Positions 29,101 through 38,355 of a stretch of DNA of 64,000 nucleotides are shown here, one piece after another. A program made the position numbers and the translations under genes. Under the pieces are notes generated by a model, which was not told the origin of the DNA, did not search any database, and saw only the letters and a program-made list of their open reading frames with translations. Position 1 is the first letter of the stretch. Each line of letters starts with the position of its first letter. The stretch is from positions 49,121-113,120 of the forward strand of contig JAQGNE010000037.1 of assembly GCA_028291985.1 (NCBI GenBank). The letters are read 5' to 3'. This DNA is from Polaromonas sp. GTDB lineage: Bacteria > Pseudomonadota > Gammaproteobacteria > Burkholderiales > Burkholderiaceae_C.

Positions 29101-29748
29101 ATGAACAACACGACACACCATCACCGGCAACGCGAGTTGCTATCCGCACTTGCCGATGGCGAGATCAGTAGCGATGAACTTTGCGGCTTGCTGTCGGACA
29201 CAGAACAGGGCGCAGCCGTTCGGAGCGACTGGGCGGCCTACCAGCTGATCGGCGACGTGTTGAGGTCGCCTGGCAGGTCGGTGCTCGGCGCTGACACTGA
29301 CTTCGTCGACAAATTCAACCGTCGTCTGGCGTTTCAGCAGTTGCAAGTGACTTCTCTGCCGGCCGTGCAGCCGGGGGTGGTCGAGCCGCCTCAGCCCAAG
29401 ACGGTTTTGGGTACGTTCCAAAACCGCGGTCCCGCGTCCAATGACGGTAATTTTCGCTGGAAGCTGCTGGCAGGCTTTGCCTCACTGGCAGCGGTCTCAG
29501 CAGTGGGTTTTAATGCGCTGGGATTTCTGGCGCCAGTGAACGCCCCCCAGCTGGCCCAGAGCTCTGGCTCGCCGCCCGCATTGCAGCCATTGCTCGTTGC
29601 GTCTCCGGAAGGCACCATGGTTCGGGATGCGCGCCTTGAGCAATTGCTGGCCGCCCATAAACAGATGGGCGCGACATCTGCTTTTCAGGTTCCGTCCGGG
29701 TTTTTGCGCAACGCCACATTCGAGGCACCGCAGCAGGCTGCGCGCTAG
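29101..29748 (+). CDS. rseA: Anti-sigma-E factor, RseA-like
   Basis: The N-terminal cytoplasmic anti-sigma domain opens R-E-L-L-S-A-L-A-D-G-E-I-S and contains W-A-A-Y-Q-L-I-G-D-V-L-R, as in RseA/MucA. One transmembrane helix follows (L-L-A-G-F-A-S-L-A-A-V-S-A-V-G-F), then a periplasmic tail that RseB should bind. I start at M-N-N-T-T-H-H-H because the conserved domain begins directly after it; an upstream ATG-less extension to 28993 is not conserved. It lies between rpoE and rseB as expected. Regulated proteolysis of this protein would release RpoE. Confidence 0.9.
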   Translation: MNNTTHHHRQRELLSALADGEISSDELCGLLSDTEQGAAVRSDWAAYQLIGDVLRSPGRSVLGADTDFVDKFNRRLAFQQLQVTSLPAVQPGVVEPPQPKTVLGTFQNRGPASNDGNFRWKLLAGFASLAAVSAVGFNALGFLAPVNAPQLAQSSGSPPALQPLLVASPEGTMVRDARLEQLLAAHKQMGATSAFQVPSGFLRNATFEAPQQAAR

Positions 29749-29784
29749 GCGCACGGCTGACTTCCTTCCGCATTGCATAACACC

Positions 29785-30822
29785 ATGAAATTTAGGTCAT
29801 TTCGCCCTTTGGCCCATGTACTGTATGCATTGTTTGCTATTGGTAATGTAGCGGCGCAGGTGTCGACGCCGAGTCCGTCAGCCAGTGCCGTCAATGTCGA
29901 GGCAGAGTCAAAAGGCATCAATGAGTGGCTCATGCGGATGCATGAGGCCTCGCGGACGCGGGCCTATGTTGGCACTTATGTGGTGTCGTCCGGTGGCGTC
30001 ATGTCCAGTTCCAAGATCTGGCACGCGTGTGAAGGCAACCAGCAGATTGAACGGGTAGAAGCCCTGACGGGACCGCCCCGCTCGGTTTTTCGGCACAACG
30101 ACCGCGTGGTCACTTTCATGCCGGACCATAAGCTGGTTCGCACCGAAAAGCGGGAGTCGCTGGGTCTCTTTCCCGAATTGCTGCAGTCCACAGATCACCG
30201 TATTGCCGAGTTTTACAAAGTGCAGCGTGAAGGGCTGGACCGAGTCGCTGGCCTTGAGGCCGATGTCGTTCTGCTGTTGCCTAAAGACACCATGCGTTTT
30301 GGCTACAGGGTCTGGTCCGAGCGGAAGCGGGGACTGGTCGTCAAATTGCAAACACTGGACACTGACGGAAAGATACTGGAGCAGGCAGCGTTTTCCGAAC
30401 TTCAGCTCGACGCTCCTGTCAGTATGGACAAGCTCCTGCAAATGATGGCGAAGGTTGATGGCTATCGCGTGGAACAGCCAACTCTCGTCAAAACGACTGC
30501 GCTTGCCGAAGGCTGGGTGATGAAAGCACCGGTACCGGGTTTCAAACCCGTCAGCTGCTACAAACGACCCGCGCAAGCGACCACTGCCAGCGCCGCCGCG
30601 ACAGGCGAGCCACTTCAGTGGATTTTTTCGGATGGGCTGGCGTCAGTCTCGCTCTTCGTTGAGCCCATCAGCCGGTCAAGTCCCGATCGTGAGTCGGCCT
30701 TGTCCATGGGTGCGACACAAACGCTTTCCCGGCCTGTGGGTGCTTACTGGCTGACCGTTATGGGTGAGGTTCCTCTGGCGACCTTGAAGCTTTTTGCCAG
30801 TGGCCTTGAAAGAAAAAAATAA
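29785..30822 (+). CDS. rseB: Sigma-E regulator RseB/MucB, periplasmic
   Basis: A 345-residue exported protein with a signal peptide (H-V-L-Y-A-L-F-A-I-G-N-V-A-A-Q) and the MucB/RseB lipoprotein-sensor fold: R-T-Y-V-G-T-Y-type opening (here R-A-Y-V-G-T-Y-V-V), H-A-C-E-G, G-F-R-V-W-like G-Y-R-V-W, and the small C-terminal domain with F-S-D-G-L-A-S-V-S-L-F-V-E. It binds the RseA periplasmic tail and shields it from cleavage until mislocalised lipoprotein or LPS signals arrive. The ATG at 29785 places the signal peptide correctly; a TTG 12 bases upstream is in frame. Confidence 0.93.
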   Translation: MKFRSFRPLAHVLYALFAIGNVAAQVSTPSPSASAVNVEAESKGINEWLMRMHEASRTRAYVGTYVVSSGGVMSSSKIWHACEGNQQIERVEALTGPPRSVFRHNDRVVTFMPDHKLVRTEKRESLGLFPELLQSTDHRIAEFYKVQREGLDRVAGLEADVVLLLPKDTMRFGYRVWSERKRGLVVKLQTLDTDGKILEQAAFSELQLDAPVSMDKLLQMMAKVDGYRVEQPTLVKTTALAEGWVMKAPVPGFKPVSCYKRPAQATTASAAATGEPLQWIFSDGLASVSLFVEPISRSSPDRESALSMGATQTLSRPVGAYWLTVMGEVPLATLKLFASGLERKK

Positions 30823-30990
30823 GGCCCGGTGAATTTTCGGCTGCTGCTTCATGCCAGCAACTGCGTGAGCCGTGCTTTCAGGGTCTCGTCCGGTTCATCA
30901 GAGTCCCGGCTTGTCATTTGGCTTTGTGGCCCCATGTCGTGGCTCAGCGGTATTTCGTTTTCTCTGTCACTATCTACAACGAGGCTGATG

Positions 30991-32454
30991 ATGTTCGTAC
31001 TCCATTTGAAACCGCTTCGGATCCGCATGGCCGCAGGGCTGCTGGCTGTTGCCTGTCTGGGTGCCGGTCTTCCTGCGCAGACGGTATGGGCGCAAGGGCG
31101 CACCTTGCCCGATTTCACCGATCTGGTTGACCAGGTCGGCCCGTCGGTGGTCAATATCCGCACCTCCGAAAAAGCAAAGCCATCCACCGGCGGTAGCGTT
31201 GACGAGCAGATGCTCGAATTTTTCAAGCGTTTCGGCATTCCGGTGCCGCCGAACATGCCGCGCAGTCCGCGCCCTGACCGAGGCGCTCCACATCCTGACG
31301 AAGAGCAGCCGCGCGGCGTGGGTTCCGGATTCATCCTGACCAGCGACGGGTTTGTGATGACCAATGCGCATGTCATCGAGGGCGCTGATGACGTCATCGT
31401 GACCTTGACCGACAAGCGTGAGTTCAAGGCAAAAGTCATCGGTTCCGACAAACGCAGTGACGTGGCTGTGGTCAAGATCGAAGCCACGGGATTGCCTGCG
31501 GTGAAGATCGGCGATATGTCGCGGCTGCGGGTAGGCGAGTGGGTCATGGCGATTGGTTCGCCCTTTGGCCTGGACAACACCGTCACTGCCGGAATCGTCA
31601 GCGCCAAGCAGCGTGACACCGGCGACTATCTGCCATTCATCCAGACCGACGTGGCCATCAATCCCGGTAATTCAGGCGGGCCGCTGATCAACATGCGAGG
31701 CGAAGTTGTCGGCATCAACAGCCAGATCTATTCACGTTCCGGCGGTTTCCAGGGCATCTCTTTTTCGATTCCCATTGACGAAGCCTCGCGGGTTTCCGAT
31801 CAGCTGCGCACCAGCGGCAAGGTTACGCGCGGGCGTATGGGCGTGCAGATCGAGCAGGTGGGCAAGGACATCGCGGAATCACTGGGCTTAGGCAAGCCGC
31901 AAGGCGCATTGGTCAGAGGCGTGGAGGCCGGCGGACCAGCGGAAAAGGGCGGTGTGGAAGCGGGTGACATCATCACCAAATTCGATGGCAAGACGATTGA
32001 AAGATCCAGCGACCTGCCGCGCATGGTGGGTAATGTCAAGCCTGGCACGAAAGCGGTGGTTACCGTGTTCCGGCGCGGCACTGCCAAGGACCTGACAGTC
32101 ACCATCGCCGAAGTAGAACCCGAGAAACCCGTTCGCAAGGCTTCCGCACCTGAAGCCAAGCCACCAGTAGCCGGCCCGGCTCAGGTGCTGGGCCTGGCCG
32201 TCAGTGATGTGCCCGACGCACATAAAAAAGAGCTCAAAGTCAGTGGCGGGGTGAAGGTAGACACCTCGGAAGGCGCAGCAGCTCGTGCCGGCATTCGAGA
32301 GGGCGACGTCATCTTGTCGGTCTCCAATATTGAAGTGGCCAATGTGCGGGAGTTTGAAGCAGCGTTGGCCAAGGTCGACAAAACAAAGCCCATCAACGTG
32401 TTGTTCCGGCGCGGCGAGTGGGCCCAATATGCGTTGATCAGACTGGGACGGTGA
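30991..32454 (+). CDS. mucD: Periplasmic serine protease/chaperone, Do family (MucD/DegP-like)
   Basis: Degrades or refolds damaged envelope proteins. The signal peptide ends near T-V-W-A-Q. The trypsin-like triad is His in T-N-A-H-V-I-E (about 127), Asp in K-R-S-D-V-A-V-V (about 157) and Ser in N-P-G-N-S-G-G-P-L (about 228). Two PDZ domains follow (G-R-M-G-V-Q-I onward and V-L-G-L-A-V-S onward). I prefer the ATG at 30991, with GAGG six bases upstream; in-frame starts at 30988 and 30829 exist, the latter adding an unconserved extension. Its place after rseB is typical for Betaproteobacteria and suggests sigma-E control. Confidence 0.95.
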   Translation: MFVLHLKPLRIRMAAGLLAVACLGAGLPAQTVWAQGRTLPDFTDLVDQVGPSVVNIRTSEKAKPSTGGSVDEQMLEFFKRFGIPVPPNMPRSPRPDRGAPHPDEEQPRGVGSGFILTSDGFVMTNAHVIEGADDVIVTLTDKREFKAKVIGSDKRSDVAVVKIEATGLPAVKIGDMSRLRVGEWVMAIGSPFGLDNTVTAGIVSAKQRDTGDYLPFIQTDVAINPGNSGGPLINMRGEVVGINSQIYSRSGGFQGISFSIPIDEASRVSDQLRTSGKVTRGRMGVQIEQVGKDIAESLGLGKPQGALVRGVEAGGPAEKGGVEAGDIITKFDGKTIERSSDLPRMVGNVKPGTKAVVTVFRRGTAKDLTVTIAEVEPEKPVRKASAPEAKPPVAGPAQVLGLAVSDVPDAHKKELKVSGGVKVDTSEGAAARAGIREGDVILSVSNIEVANVREFEAALAKVDKTKPINVLFRRGEWAQYALIRLGR

Positions 32455-32882
32455 ACGCCCCCAGCGCCGGGTTTACCGAGCTGAGCCTGAAAAGGCGCTG
32501 AAAATGCCCCTTTTATCCAGTTTTCGGCTACGGTTATCGCTGCATTTGCGTTGCTTTTTAGCCGCTATCTAGATTTGGATTCGAGGTTTCGCATCTGCAA
32601 AAATTTGCTGGCGACGTTCGCAAAAGATGGGCTTATCCCGAAAACGGTAGAATACCGGGGTTCTAATGCCGGTTGACGGTATATGGCATCCGGGGCGACA
32701 AGCGTTATCCCCTGAGCGCGGCCAACTTGTGAGTGATCCGCCGATCAACCACAAGTTGTCAAGTATTTATCCTCATGTTCTGTGAGCAATCTGTTGATAA
32801 CTTTTATGTTGCTCACCGGCAACGGCAAAAAAAGCAAAAATCTGGGGCTTCTCCCGATGGGCTTTTTGCCTACAATGAACTT

Positions 32883-32947
32883 CCAACTATCGCAGTTGCC
32901 ATAGATTGTTGGTTCCGGGCGCGTCGCTAATCGACGCGCCCTTTTTT
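32883..32947 (+). ncRNA. Candidate small RNA ending at an intrinsic terminator
   Basis: A -10-like TACAAT with a poor -35 (TTCTCC, 16-base spacing) would start a transcript near 32883. The terminator 34-65 bases later would give an RNA of about 65 nt. No family was recognised. The alternative is that the terminator simply ends the mucD transcript. Confidence 0.3.
32917..32947 (+). terminator. Strong Rho-independent terminator before lepA
   Basis: A perfect ten-base stem, GGGCGCGTCG with CGACGCGCCC, encloses a five-base loop and is followed by six T. It separates the sigma-E operon (or a small RNA) from lepA. Confidence 0.92.
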
Positions 32948-33011
32948 ATGGCCGGCCCCAATAGCGCGCCACGCGTTCGCAATACTAACAAGCACTTAGG
33001 CGTTCTCTTTG

Positions 33012-34823
33012 ATGAATCACATCAGAAATTTTTCGATCATTGCGCATATTGATCATGGAAAGTCCACGCTTGCTGACCGCCTCATTCAACGGTGCGGTGG
33101 GCTTCAGGACCGCGAAATGAGCGCACAGGTTCTGGACTCGATGGACATCGAAAAAGAACGTGGGATAACCATCAAGGCACAGACAGCTGCGCTGAAATAC
33201 AAGGCAGCAGATGGGCAGGTTTACAACCTCAACCTGATCGACACGCCTGGCCACGTCGACTTTTCTTATGAGGTCAGCCGATCGCTGTCTGCCTGTGAGG
33301 GAGCATTGCTCGTTGTCGACGCAAGCCAGGGTGTGGAAGCGCAGACCGTGGCCAACTGCTACACCGCGCTGGACCTGGGCGTGGAAGTGGTTCCGGTGCT
33401 TAACAAGATGGACCTGCCGCAGGCCGATCCTGAAAATGCCAAGCGGGAGATAGAAGAAGTCATTGGCATTGATGCGACCGATGCGATTCCCTGCAGTGCG
33501 AAGACCGGCATGGGCATCGATGAAATCCTCGAAGCCGTTGTCGCGCGGATTCCGCCGCCGCAGGGCAATCCGGACGCCGCGTTACGCGCCATGATCATCG
33601 ACAGCTGGTATGACGCTTATGTCGGCGTGGTGATGCTGGTTCGGGTGGTGGATGGCCGTCTGGCCAAAGGCGAGCGCATCAAGCTCATGGCCAGCGAGGC
33701 GATGTACAACGCCGAGCAACTGGGCGTATTTACACCTCATACCGAGCCGCGCCAGTCGCTTGAGGCCGGCGAAGTCGGCTTCATCATCGCCGGCATCAAG
33801 GAATTGCAAGCCGCTCGCGTTGGCGACACGGTCACGCTCGTCAAGGGCGGCAGCGGCGGTGCGGCGTTCACCGCGGCTGAAGCCTTGCCCGGTTTCAAGG
33901 AAATTCAGCCAGCGGTTTTTGCCGGCCTCTACCCGTCGGAGGCCAGCGAGTACGAATCCCTGCGGGATGCACTTGAAAAGCTCAAGCTCAATGACGCATC
34001 ATTGCATTACGAGCCGGAAGTTAGCGAGGCCCTGGGTTTTGGCTTTCGCTGTGGATTCCTCGGTCTGCTTCATATGGAAATTGTCCAGGAGCGGCTGGAG
34101 CGCGAGTTCGATCAGGACCTGATCACCACGGCGCCAAGCGTGGTTTATGAAGTGCTCAAGGCGGACGGTGAGACCATCATGGTTGAAAACCCCTCCAAGA
34201 TTCCCGATGCCGGGCGGGTGAACGAAATCCGGGAGCCGATCGTCACCGTTCATCTCTATATGCCGCAGGACTATGTCGGCGCGGTGATGACGCTGGCCAA
34301 TCAAAAGCGCGGCGTGCAGCTGAACATGGCCTACCACGGCAAGCAGGTGATGCTGACGTACGAAATGCCGCTGGGCGAGATCGTGCTGGATTTCTTTGAC
34401 AAGCTCAAGTCGGTATCGCGTGGCTATGCGTCGATGGACTATGTGTTCAAGGAATTCCGTGCGTCGGACGTGGTCAAGGTCGACATTTTGCTGAACGGCG
34501 AAAAGGTAGATGCCTTGTCCATCATCGTTCACCGCAGCCAGTCTGCCTATCGGGGCCGCGCGGTGGTTGCCAAGATGCGCGAGATCATCTCGCGCCAGCA
34601 GTTCGATGTCGCGATCCAGGCGGCGATCGGCGCCAACATTATTGCGCGTGAGACAATCAAAGCTCTTCGGAAAAACGTGATCGCCAAGTGCTACGGCGGC
34701 GATATCTCGCGTAAGCGAAAGCTCCTCGAAAAACAAAAAGCGGGCAAAAAGCGCATGAAACAAATCGGCTCGGTGGAAGTGCCTCAAGAAGCGTTCCTGG
34801 CCATCCTGCAGGTGGAAGATTAA
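33012..34823 (+). CDS. lepA: Elongation factor 4 (LepA)
   Basis: Ribosome-associated translational GTPase. G motifs are visible: I-D-H-G-K-S-T (G1), R-G-I-T-I-K (G2), D-T-P-G-H-V-D-F (G3), N-K-M-D-L-P (G4) and C-S-A-K-T-G (G5). The unique C-terminal domain includes [22 protein letters not shown] and [14 protein letters not shown]. The 603-residue length is standard. The ATG giving M-N-H-I-R-N-F is chosen over an adjacent TTG. Its TAA overlaps the lepB ATG by one base. Confidence 0.98.
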   Translation: MNHIRNFSIIAHIDHGKSTLADRLIQRCGGLQDREMSAQVLDSMDIEKERGITIKAQTAALKYKAADGQVYNLNLIDTPGHVDFSYEVSRSLSACEGALLVVDASQGVEAQTVANCYTALDLGVEVVPVLNKMDLPQADPENAKREIEEVIGIDATDAIPCSAKTGMGIDEILEAVVARIPPPQGNPDAALRAMIIDSWYDAYVGVVMLVRVVDGRLAKGERIKLMASEAMYNAEQLGVFTPHTEPRQSLEAGEVGFIIAGIKELQAARVGDTVTLVKGGSGGAAFTAAEALPGFKEIQPAVFAGLYPSEASEYESLRDALEKLKLNDASLHYEPEVSEALGFGFRCGFLGLLHMEIVQERLEREFDQDLITTAPSVVYEVLKADGETIMVENPSKIPDAGRVNEIREPIVTVHLYMPQDYVGAVMTLANQKRGVQLNMAYHGKQVMLTYEMPLGEIVLDFFDKLKSVSRGYASMDYVFKEFRASDVVKVDILLNGEKVDALSIIVHRSQSAYRGRAVVAKMREIISRQQFDVAIQAAIGANIIARETIKALRKNVIAKCYGGDISRKRKLLEKQKAGKKRMKQIGSVEVPQEAFLAILQVED

Positions 34824-35800
34824 TGCAAAGTTTCATGAGTTCCCTTACAGCCTTTGTGCTGGCGGCATTTGTCAGCTATGGCGCAGCCTGGTATTTCGGG
34901 CTGGTGGACGGCAACTTTGCGCTGCTGCTGTTTTTGGCCACTCTGGTGACCGGCATTTATTGGGTGGCTGAAAGGTTTTACTTTCTTCCCCAGCGACGCC
35001 GCGCTGTGACTGCACTGGAGCAAACCGCCGCCCGGCGCCGCACAGAGCTGGCAAAGATGGGCATCAACCATGTGGACGACAACACCGCCGACGCCCGCAT
35101 GAAACTGATCATGCAGCCCTGGTGGCTGGACTGGACCGCAGGACTGTTTCCGGTGATCCTGGTGGTGTTTTTGCTGCGCTCGTTCTTGTTCGAGCCTTTC
35201 AAGATCCCATCCGGGTCGATGATCCCGACGCTGTTGATCAACGATCTGATCCTGGTCAACAAATTTCACTACGGCGTGCGCCTGCCGGTCATCAACACCA
35301 AAATCATCGATTACAAGACCCCTCAGCGCGGAGACGTCATGGTGTTTCGCTACCCGCCGAAACCGAGTCTTGACTACATCAAGCGTGTGGTCGGCCTGCC
35401 GGGCGATGAAGTCGCCTATCTCAATAAAAAACTGACGGTCAACGGCCAGTCAGTGGTCAAGACAGCGCTGCCGGATTTCTTTGATGAGGACTCGATGCGA
35501 TACGCCAAACAGTTCGAGGAAGTGGCTGGCAACAAGCGCTATCGCATCCTGAATGACGAGGACAGACCGGCGTTTATTCCCGGTGCCGAGGACTTTCCCT
35601 TCAAACAAAATTGCCGTTACAGTACCGAGGGCGTCGTGTGCAAGGTCCCCGAGGGTCACTATTTCATGATGGGCGACAACCGGGACAACTCGCTCGATTC
35701 CCGTTATTGGGGATTTGTGCCGGACAAGAACATCGTGGGCAAAGCCTTTTTTGTCTGGATGAATTTTGGCAATCTCAAGCGCATTGGCTCTTTTGACTGA
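34823..35800 (+). CDS. lepB: Signal peptidase I
   Basis: Cleaves signal peptides of exported proteins on the outer face of the inner membrane. There are two or three N-terminal transmembrane segments, the nucleophile in P-S-G-S-M-I-P-T (Ser about 132), the Lys base in Y-I-K-R-V-V-G-L-P-G-D (about 187) and the C-terminal box G-D-N-R-D-N-S-L-D-S-R-Y-W-G. The 325-residue length matches the E. coli-type enzyme. Coupled to lepA by overlap, the classical lepA-lepB operon. Confidence 0.97.
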   Translation: MQSFMSSLTAFVLAAFVSYGAAWYFGLVDGNFALLLFLATLVTGIYWVAERFYFLPQRRRAVTALEQTAARRRTELAKMGINHVDDNTADARMKLIMQPWWLDWTAGLFPVILVVFLLRSFLFEPFKIPSGSMIPTLLINDLILVNKFHYGVRLPVINTKIIDYKTPQRGDVMVFRYPPKPSLDYIKRVVGLPGDEVAYLNKKLTVNGQSVVKTALPDFFDEDSMRYAKQFEEVAGNKRYRILNDEDRPAFIPGAEDFPFKQNCRYSTEGVVCKVPEGHYFMMGDNRDNSLDSRYWGFVPDKNIVGKAFFVWMNFGNLKRIGSFD

Positions 35801-35865
35801 TACCGGTATCGCGCTGCACCGTCTGGCATGTGGTCATTTCGTGGCATGGCTTTAGGAGAAGAAAC

Positions 35866-36207
35866 ATGAGAAGCACTCAACGTGGTATTTCCTTCATCGG
35901 CATTCTGTTTGTGGGTGGCGTGCTGGCATTTTCCGGTGTTATCGCCGCGCAGGTTTTCCCCACGCTGGTCGAGTTTCAGGCCATCAACAAGGCTGCAAGC
36001 AAGGCGGCGGTTGGCAATACCGTGCCGGAGGTTCGCGCCATTTTTGACACGGCCGCGCAGATCGATGACATCAAATCCATCACCGGCAAAGACCTCGAAG
36101 TGACCAAAGTGAGCGACAAGACGGTGGTCGGTTTTGCCTACAGCAAAGAAATCCACATTGGGGGGCCGGCTTATCTGCTCCTCAAATACGCAGGCGAATC
36201 CAAGTAA
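35866..36207 (+). CDS. DUF4845 small membrane protein
   Basis: A 113-residue protein that begins R-G-I-S-F-I-G-I-L-F-V-G-G-V, a single pilin-like transmembrane helix preceded by a basic segment, and then a short soluble domain. This is the DUF4845 family found between lepB and rnc across Betaproteobacteria; its function is unknown. The ATG at 35866 has an AGGAG site at the right distance. Its stop is immediately followed by the rnc GTG. Confidence 0.9.
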   Translation: MRSTQRGISFIGILFVGGVLAFSGVIAAQVFPTLVEFQAINKAASKAAVGNTVPEVRAIFDTAAQIDDIKSITGKDLEVTKVSDKTVVGFAYSKEIHIGGPAYLLLKYAGESK

Positions 36208-36903
36208 GTGCAGGCCCATGCAGACCTGAGTTCGAAGTTGTCGGCCCTGCAAAAGCGCCTTCAATACGCGTTTTCCGATTCACGCCTGCTGGCTCAGGCG
36301 CTTACCCACCGCAGCTTTTCGGCTGATCACAACGAGCGGCTTGAGTTTCTGGGCGACTCAGTGCTCAATCTGGCGGTTGCCAGCCTGTTGTATGCGCAGT
36401 TGAGCGAGTTGCCTGAAGGCGATTTGTCGCGCGTGCGTGCAAATCTGGTGAAGCAGGAAACGCTGCATCAACTCGCCGTGACGCTGGGACTGCCCGATCT
36501 GCTTCGCCTGGGTGAAGGCGAAGCCAAGTCGGGTGGCTACAAGCGGCCTTCCATCCTGGCCGACGCGCTGGAAGCTGTGATTGGCGCTGTCTTTCTGGAC
36601 GGCGGTTTTGCCCGTGCCGATGAACTGGTGCGTCGCCTGTTCAAGGATGTCGAGATCAATGCCCGCATGCAGGCGATTGGCAAGGACCCAAAGACCGAAC
36701 TGCAGGAATGGCTGCAGGGGCGCAAGATGAACCTGCCGATTTACCGCGTGGTCGGCACTCAGGGCGCGGCGCACAAGCAGACGTTCGACGTCGAATGTGA
36801 AATCGTTGAATACCGACGTGCTGAACGCGGCATTGGCGGCTCTCGCCGCGCTGGCGAACAGGCGGCTGCGGCAGCAATGCTGGCTTTCGTGAAAACACTG
36901 TAA
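36208..36903 (+). CDS. rnc: Ribonuclease III
   Basis: Cleaves double-stranded RNA, including rRNA precursors. The signature E-R-L-E-F-L-G-D-S-V-L with catalytic acidic residues is near residue 44. A second acidic site lies in D-A-L-E-A-V-I-G-A-V-F-L-D-G-G, and the C-terminal dsRNA-binding domain begins D-P-K-T-E-L-Q-E-W-L-Q. The GTG start adjoins the previous stop with no gap. A GC-rich hairpin (36906-36930) without a U tract follows and may be an RNase III or processing site before era. Confidence 0.97.
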   Translation: MQAHADLSSKLSALQKRLQYAFSDSRLLAQALTHRSFSADHNERLEFLGDSVLNLAVASLLYAQLSELPEGDLSRVRANLVKQETLHQLAVTLGLPDLLRLGEGEAKSGGYKRPSILADALEAVIGAVFLDGGFARADELVRRLFKDVEINARMQAIGKDPKTELQEWLQGRKMNLPIYRVVGTQGAAHKQTFDVECEIVEYRRAERGIGGSRRAGEQAAAAAMLAFVKTL

Positions 36904-36905
36904 GG

Positions 36906-36930
36906 GCGGCGCCGCGTTCGGGGGCGCCGC
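36906..36930 (+). promoter_or_regulatory. GC-rich hairpin between rnc and era
   Basis: GCGGCGCC (36906-36913) pairs perfectly with GGCGCCGC (36923-36930). There is no following T-run, so it is not an intrinsic terminator; an mRNA-processing or stabilising role is possible. rnc-era transcripts are cleaved by RNase III in E. coli, but upstream of rnc. Confidence 0.45.
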
Positions 36931-37002
36931 TTACGCAAGCGCACACTGCCTGCTGACACCGGCTGCCGGGTCGCAAATCAACATGACGTTAGGTCTCAAG
37001 AA

Positions 37003-38091
37003 ATGACTGATTCAAAAAAAGACGCTATTTCACCAGTTGCCGTACCGCTGCCTGAAACGACGGTGCCAGGCAGTGCATTGGCGGCCAATGCCAGCCACGA
37101 AGCGGGCACCCAGGCGCAATCATCCATCGATGCCATGCTGGCGCAGGCTTCCGCCGCGCGTGGTGCGGCCCGGCCTGCCGCTGAGCCTGATGCGCCGGCG
37201 GTGCCGGCTGGCGACCAGCGATGCGGTCTGATTGCCATTGTTGGCAAACCCAACGTCGGCAAGTCAACGCTTCTCAATGCGCTGGTGGGGCAAAAAATCA
37301 GCATTACCTCCCGTAAGGCGCAAACCACGCGTCACCGCATCACCGGCATGCGCACCGTTGCAGCGACCCAGTTCGTCTTCGTCGATACCCCGGGGTTTCA
37401 AACCCTGCACGGCAATGCGCTGAACCGCTCGTTGAACCGTACCGTCGTCGGCGCTGTCAACGATGTGGACCTGATTGTGTTTGTGGTCGAGGCCGGGCAG
37501 TTCAACCTGGCGGATGCCAAGGTTCTGGCCCTGTTGCCACCAAAAACGCCCGCTATTTTGCTGGCCAACAAGTTTGACCTGATTCATCGGCGGGCCGAAC
37601 TCGCGCCCTGGCTGCGCAGCATGCAGGAGCGCCACCCCTTTGCCGAATTCGTGCCGATGTCGGCCAACAACACCAGGGACATCCAGCGCCTGTTCGGTAT
37701 TTGTGAAAAGTATCTGCCTGCACAGCCATGGATGTATGGCGCCGATGAGCTGACAGACCGCAGCGACCGCTTCATGGCCGCAGAAATCATTCGCGAAAAG
37801 CTTTTTCGCCTGACGGGCGACGAGTTGCCCTACACCTCTACCGTCATCATTGACCAGTACGAAGAAGAGGGCAGCCTGCGCCGGATTGCGGCCACCATCG
37901 TGGTGGAACGCGATGGCCACAAGGGCATGATCATTGGCGAAAAGGGCGAAAAACTCAAACGTATCGGCACCGAAGCCCGCCATGAGCTGGAAACGCTCAC
38001 TGGCGGCAAGGTGTTTCTGGAGATATGGGTCAAGGTGCGCTCCGGGTGGGCCGACGACGAGGCACGGGTCAAGACATTCGGTTATGAGTGA
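37003..38091 (+). CDS. era: GTPase Era with N-terminal extension
   Basis: Essential GTPase that assists 16S rRNA maturation and 30S assembly. G motifs: G-K-P-N-V-G-K-S-T (about residues 81-89), D-T-P-G-F and N-K-F-D-L. A KH RNA-binding domain ends the protein ([14 protein letters not shown]). The 362-residue length exceeds the usual 300 because about 70 Ala/Pro/Glu-rich residues precede the GTPase domain. The ATG chosen is the first in frame; no later one precedes the G1 motif closely, so the extension appears genuine. Confidence 0.96.
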   Translation: MTDSKKDAISPVAVPLPETTVPGSALAANASHEAGTQAQSSIDAMLAQASAARGAARPAAEPDAPAVPAGDQRCGLIAIVGKPNVGKSTLLNALVGQKISITSRKAQTTRHRITGMRTVAATQFVFVDTPGFQTLHGNALNRSLNRTVVGAVNDVDLIVFVVEAGQFNLADAKVLALLPPKTPAILLANKFDLIHRRAELAPWLRSMQERHPFAEFVPMSANNTRDIQRLFGICEKYLPAQPWMYGADELTDRSDRFMAAEIIREKLFRLTGDELPYTSTVIIDQYEEEGSLRRIAATIVVERDGHKGMIIGEKGEKLKRIGTEARHELETLTGGKVFLEIWVKVRSGWADDEARVKTFGYE

Positions 38092-38097
38092 TATGGC

Positions 38098-38330
38098 TCC
38101 CACGGTTGCGCACTGCGTGCCGCGCTCTGCCCCCCGAGGGGGCTTTGTGCCGCGGCTCCAGGCCTGCTTATGCAGGCTTGGACAGCACGAAGAAAGGCTG
38201 CGTCTCGCAGCCGGCGCCTGCGGTCTGGCGAAGCCAGTCCCGTGGCCCCTACTTGAAAAGATAAGAGCTGCTGCGGCCCAGAAAAGCCTGCTTCGCGGCC
38301 CTTGCTGAGTTGAGTCCCTGCTAGAAATGA
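38098..38330. repeat. Intergenic region packed with small inverted repeats (REP-like)
   Basis: Between era and recO lies a cassette of short palindromes: CCCCC/GGGGG, CCTGC/GCAGG, GGCTGCG/CGCAGCC and TGGC/GCCA, with no coding potential. Similar pieces (for example TCGCAGGCGCAT) recur near 40017 and 46688. It resembles repetitive extragenic palindromes of this family. Confidence 0.5.
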
Positions 38331-38355
38331 ACCCGTGATCCAGGCCTGACGCTCC

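Larger units (their letters stand above)
32455..33011. other. Long noncoding region between mucD and lepA
   Basis: About 555 bp with no credible protein. It contains two perfect inverted repeats with 18-19 base loops, CAACTTGTG/CACAAGTTG (32723-32731 with 32750-32758) and GTGAGCAA/TTGCTCAC (32782-32789 with 32809-32816), then a -10-like TACAAT (32871-32876) and a strong intrinsic terminator. AT content is higher than in the neighbouring genes. The lepA promoter is presumably in the last 60 bases, but I could not define it. Confidence 0.6.

Noticed and set aside
32733..32930. Possible 65-residue protein before lepA
   Set aside because: Overlaps the inverted repeats and terminator, lacks a ribosome site and has no plausible protein character.
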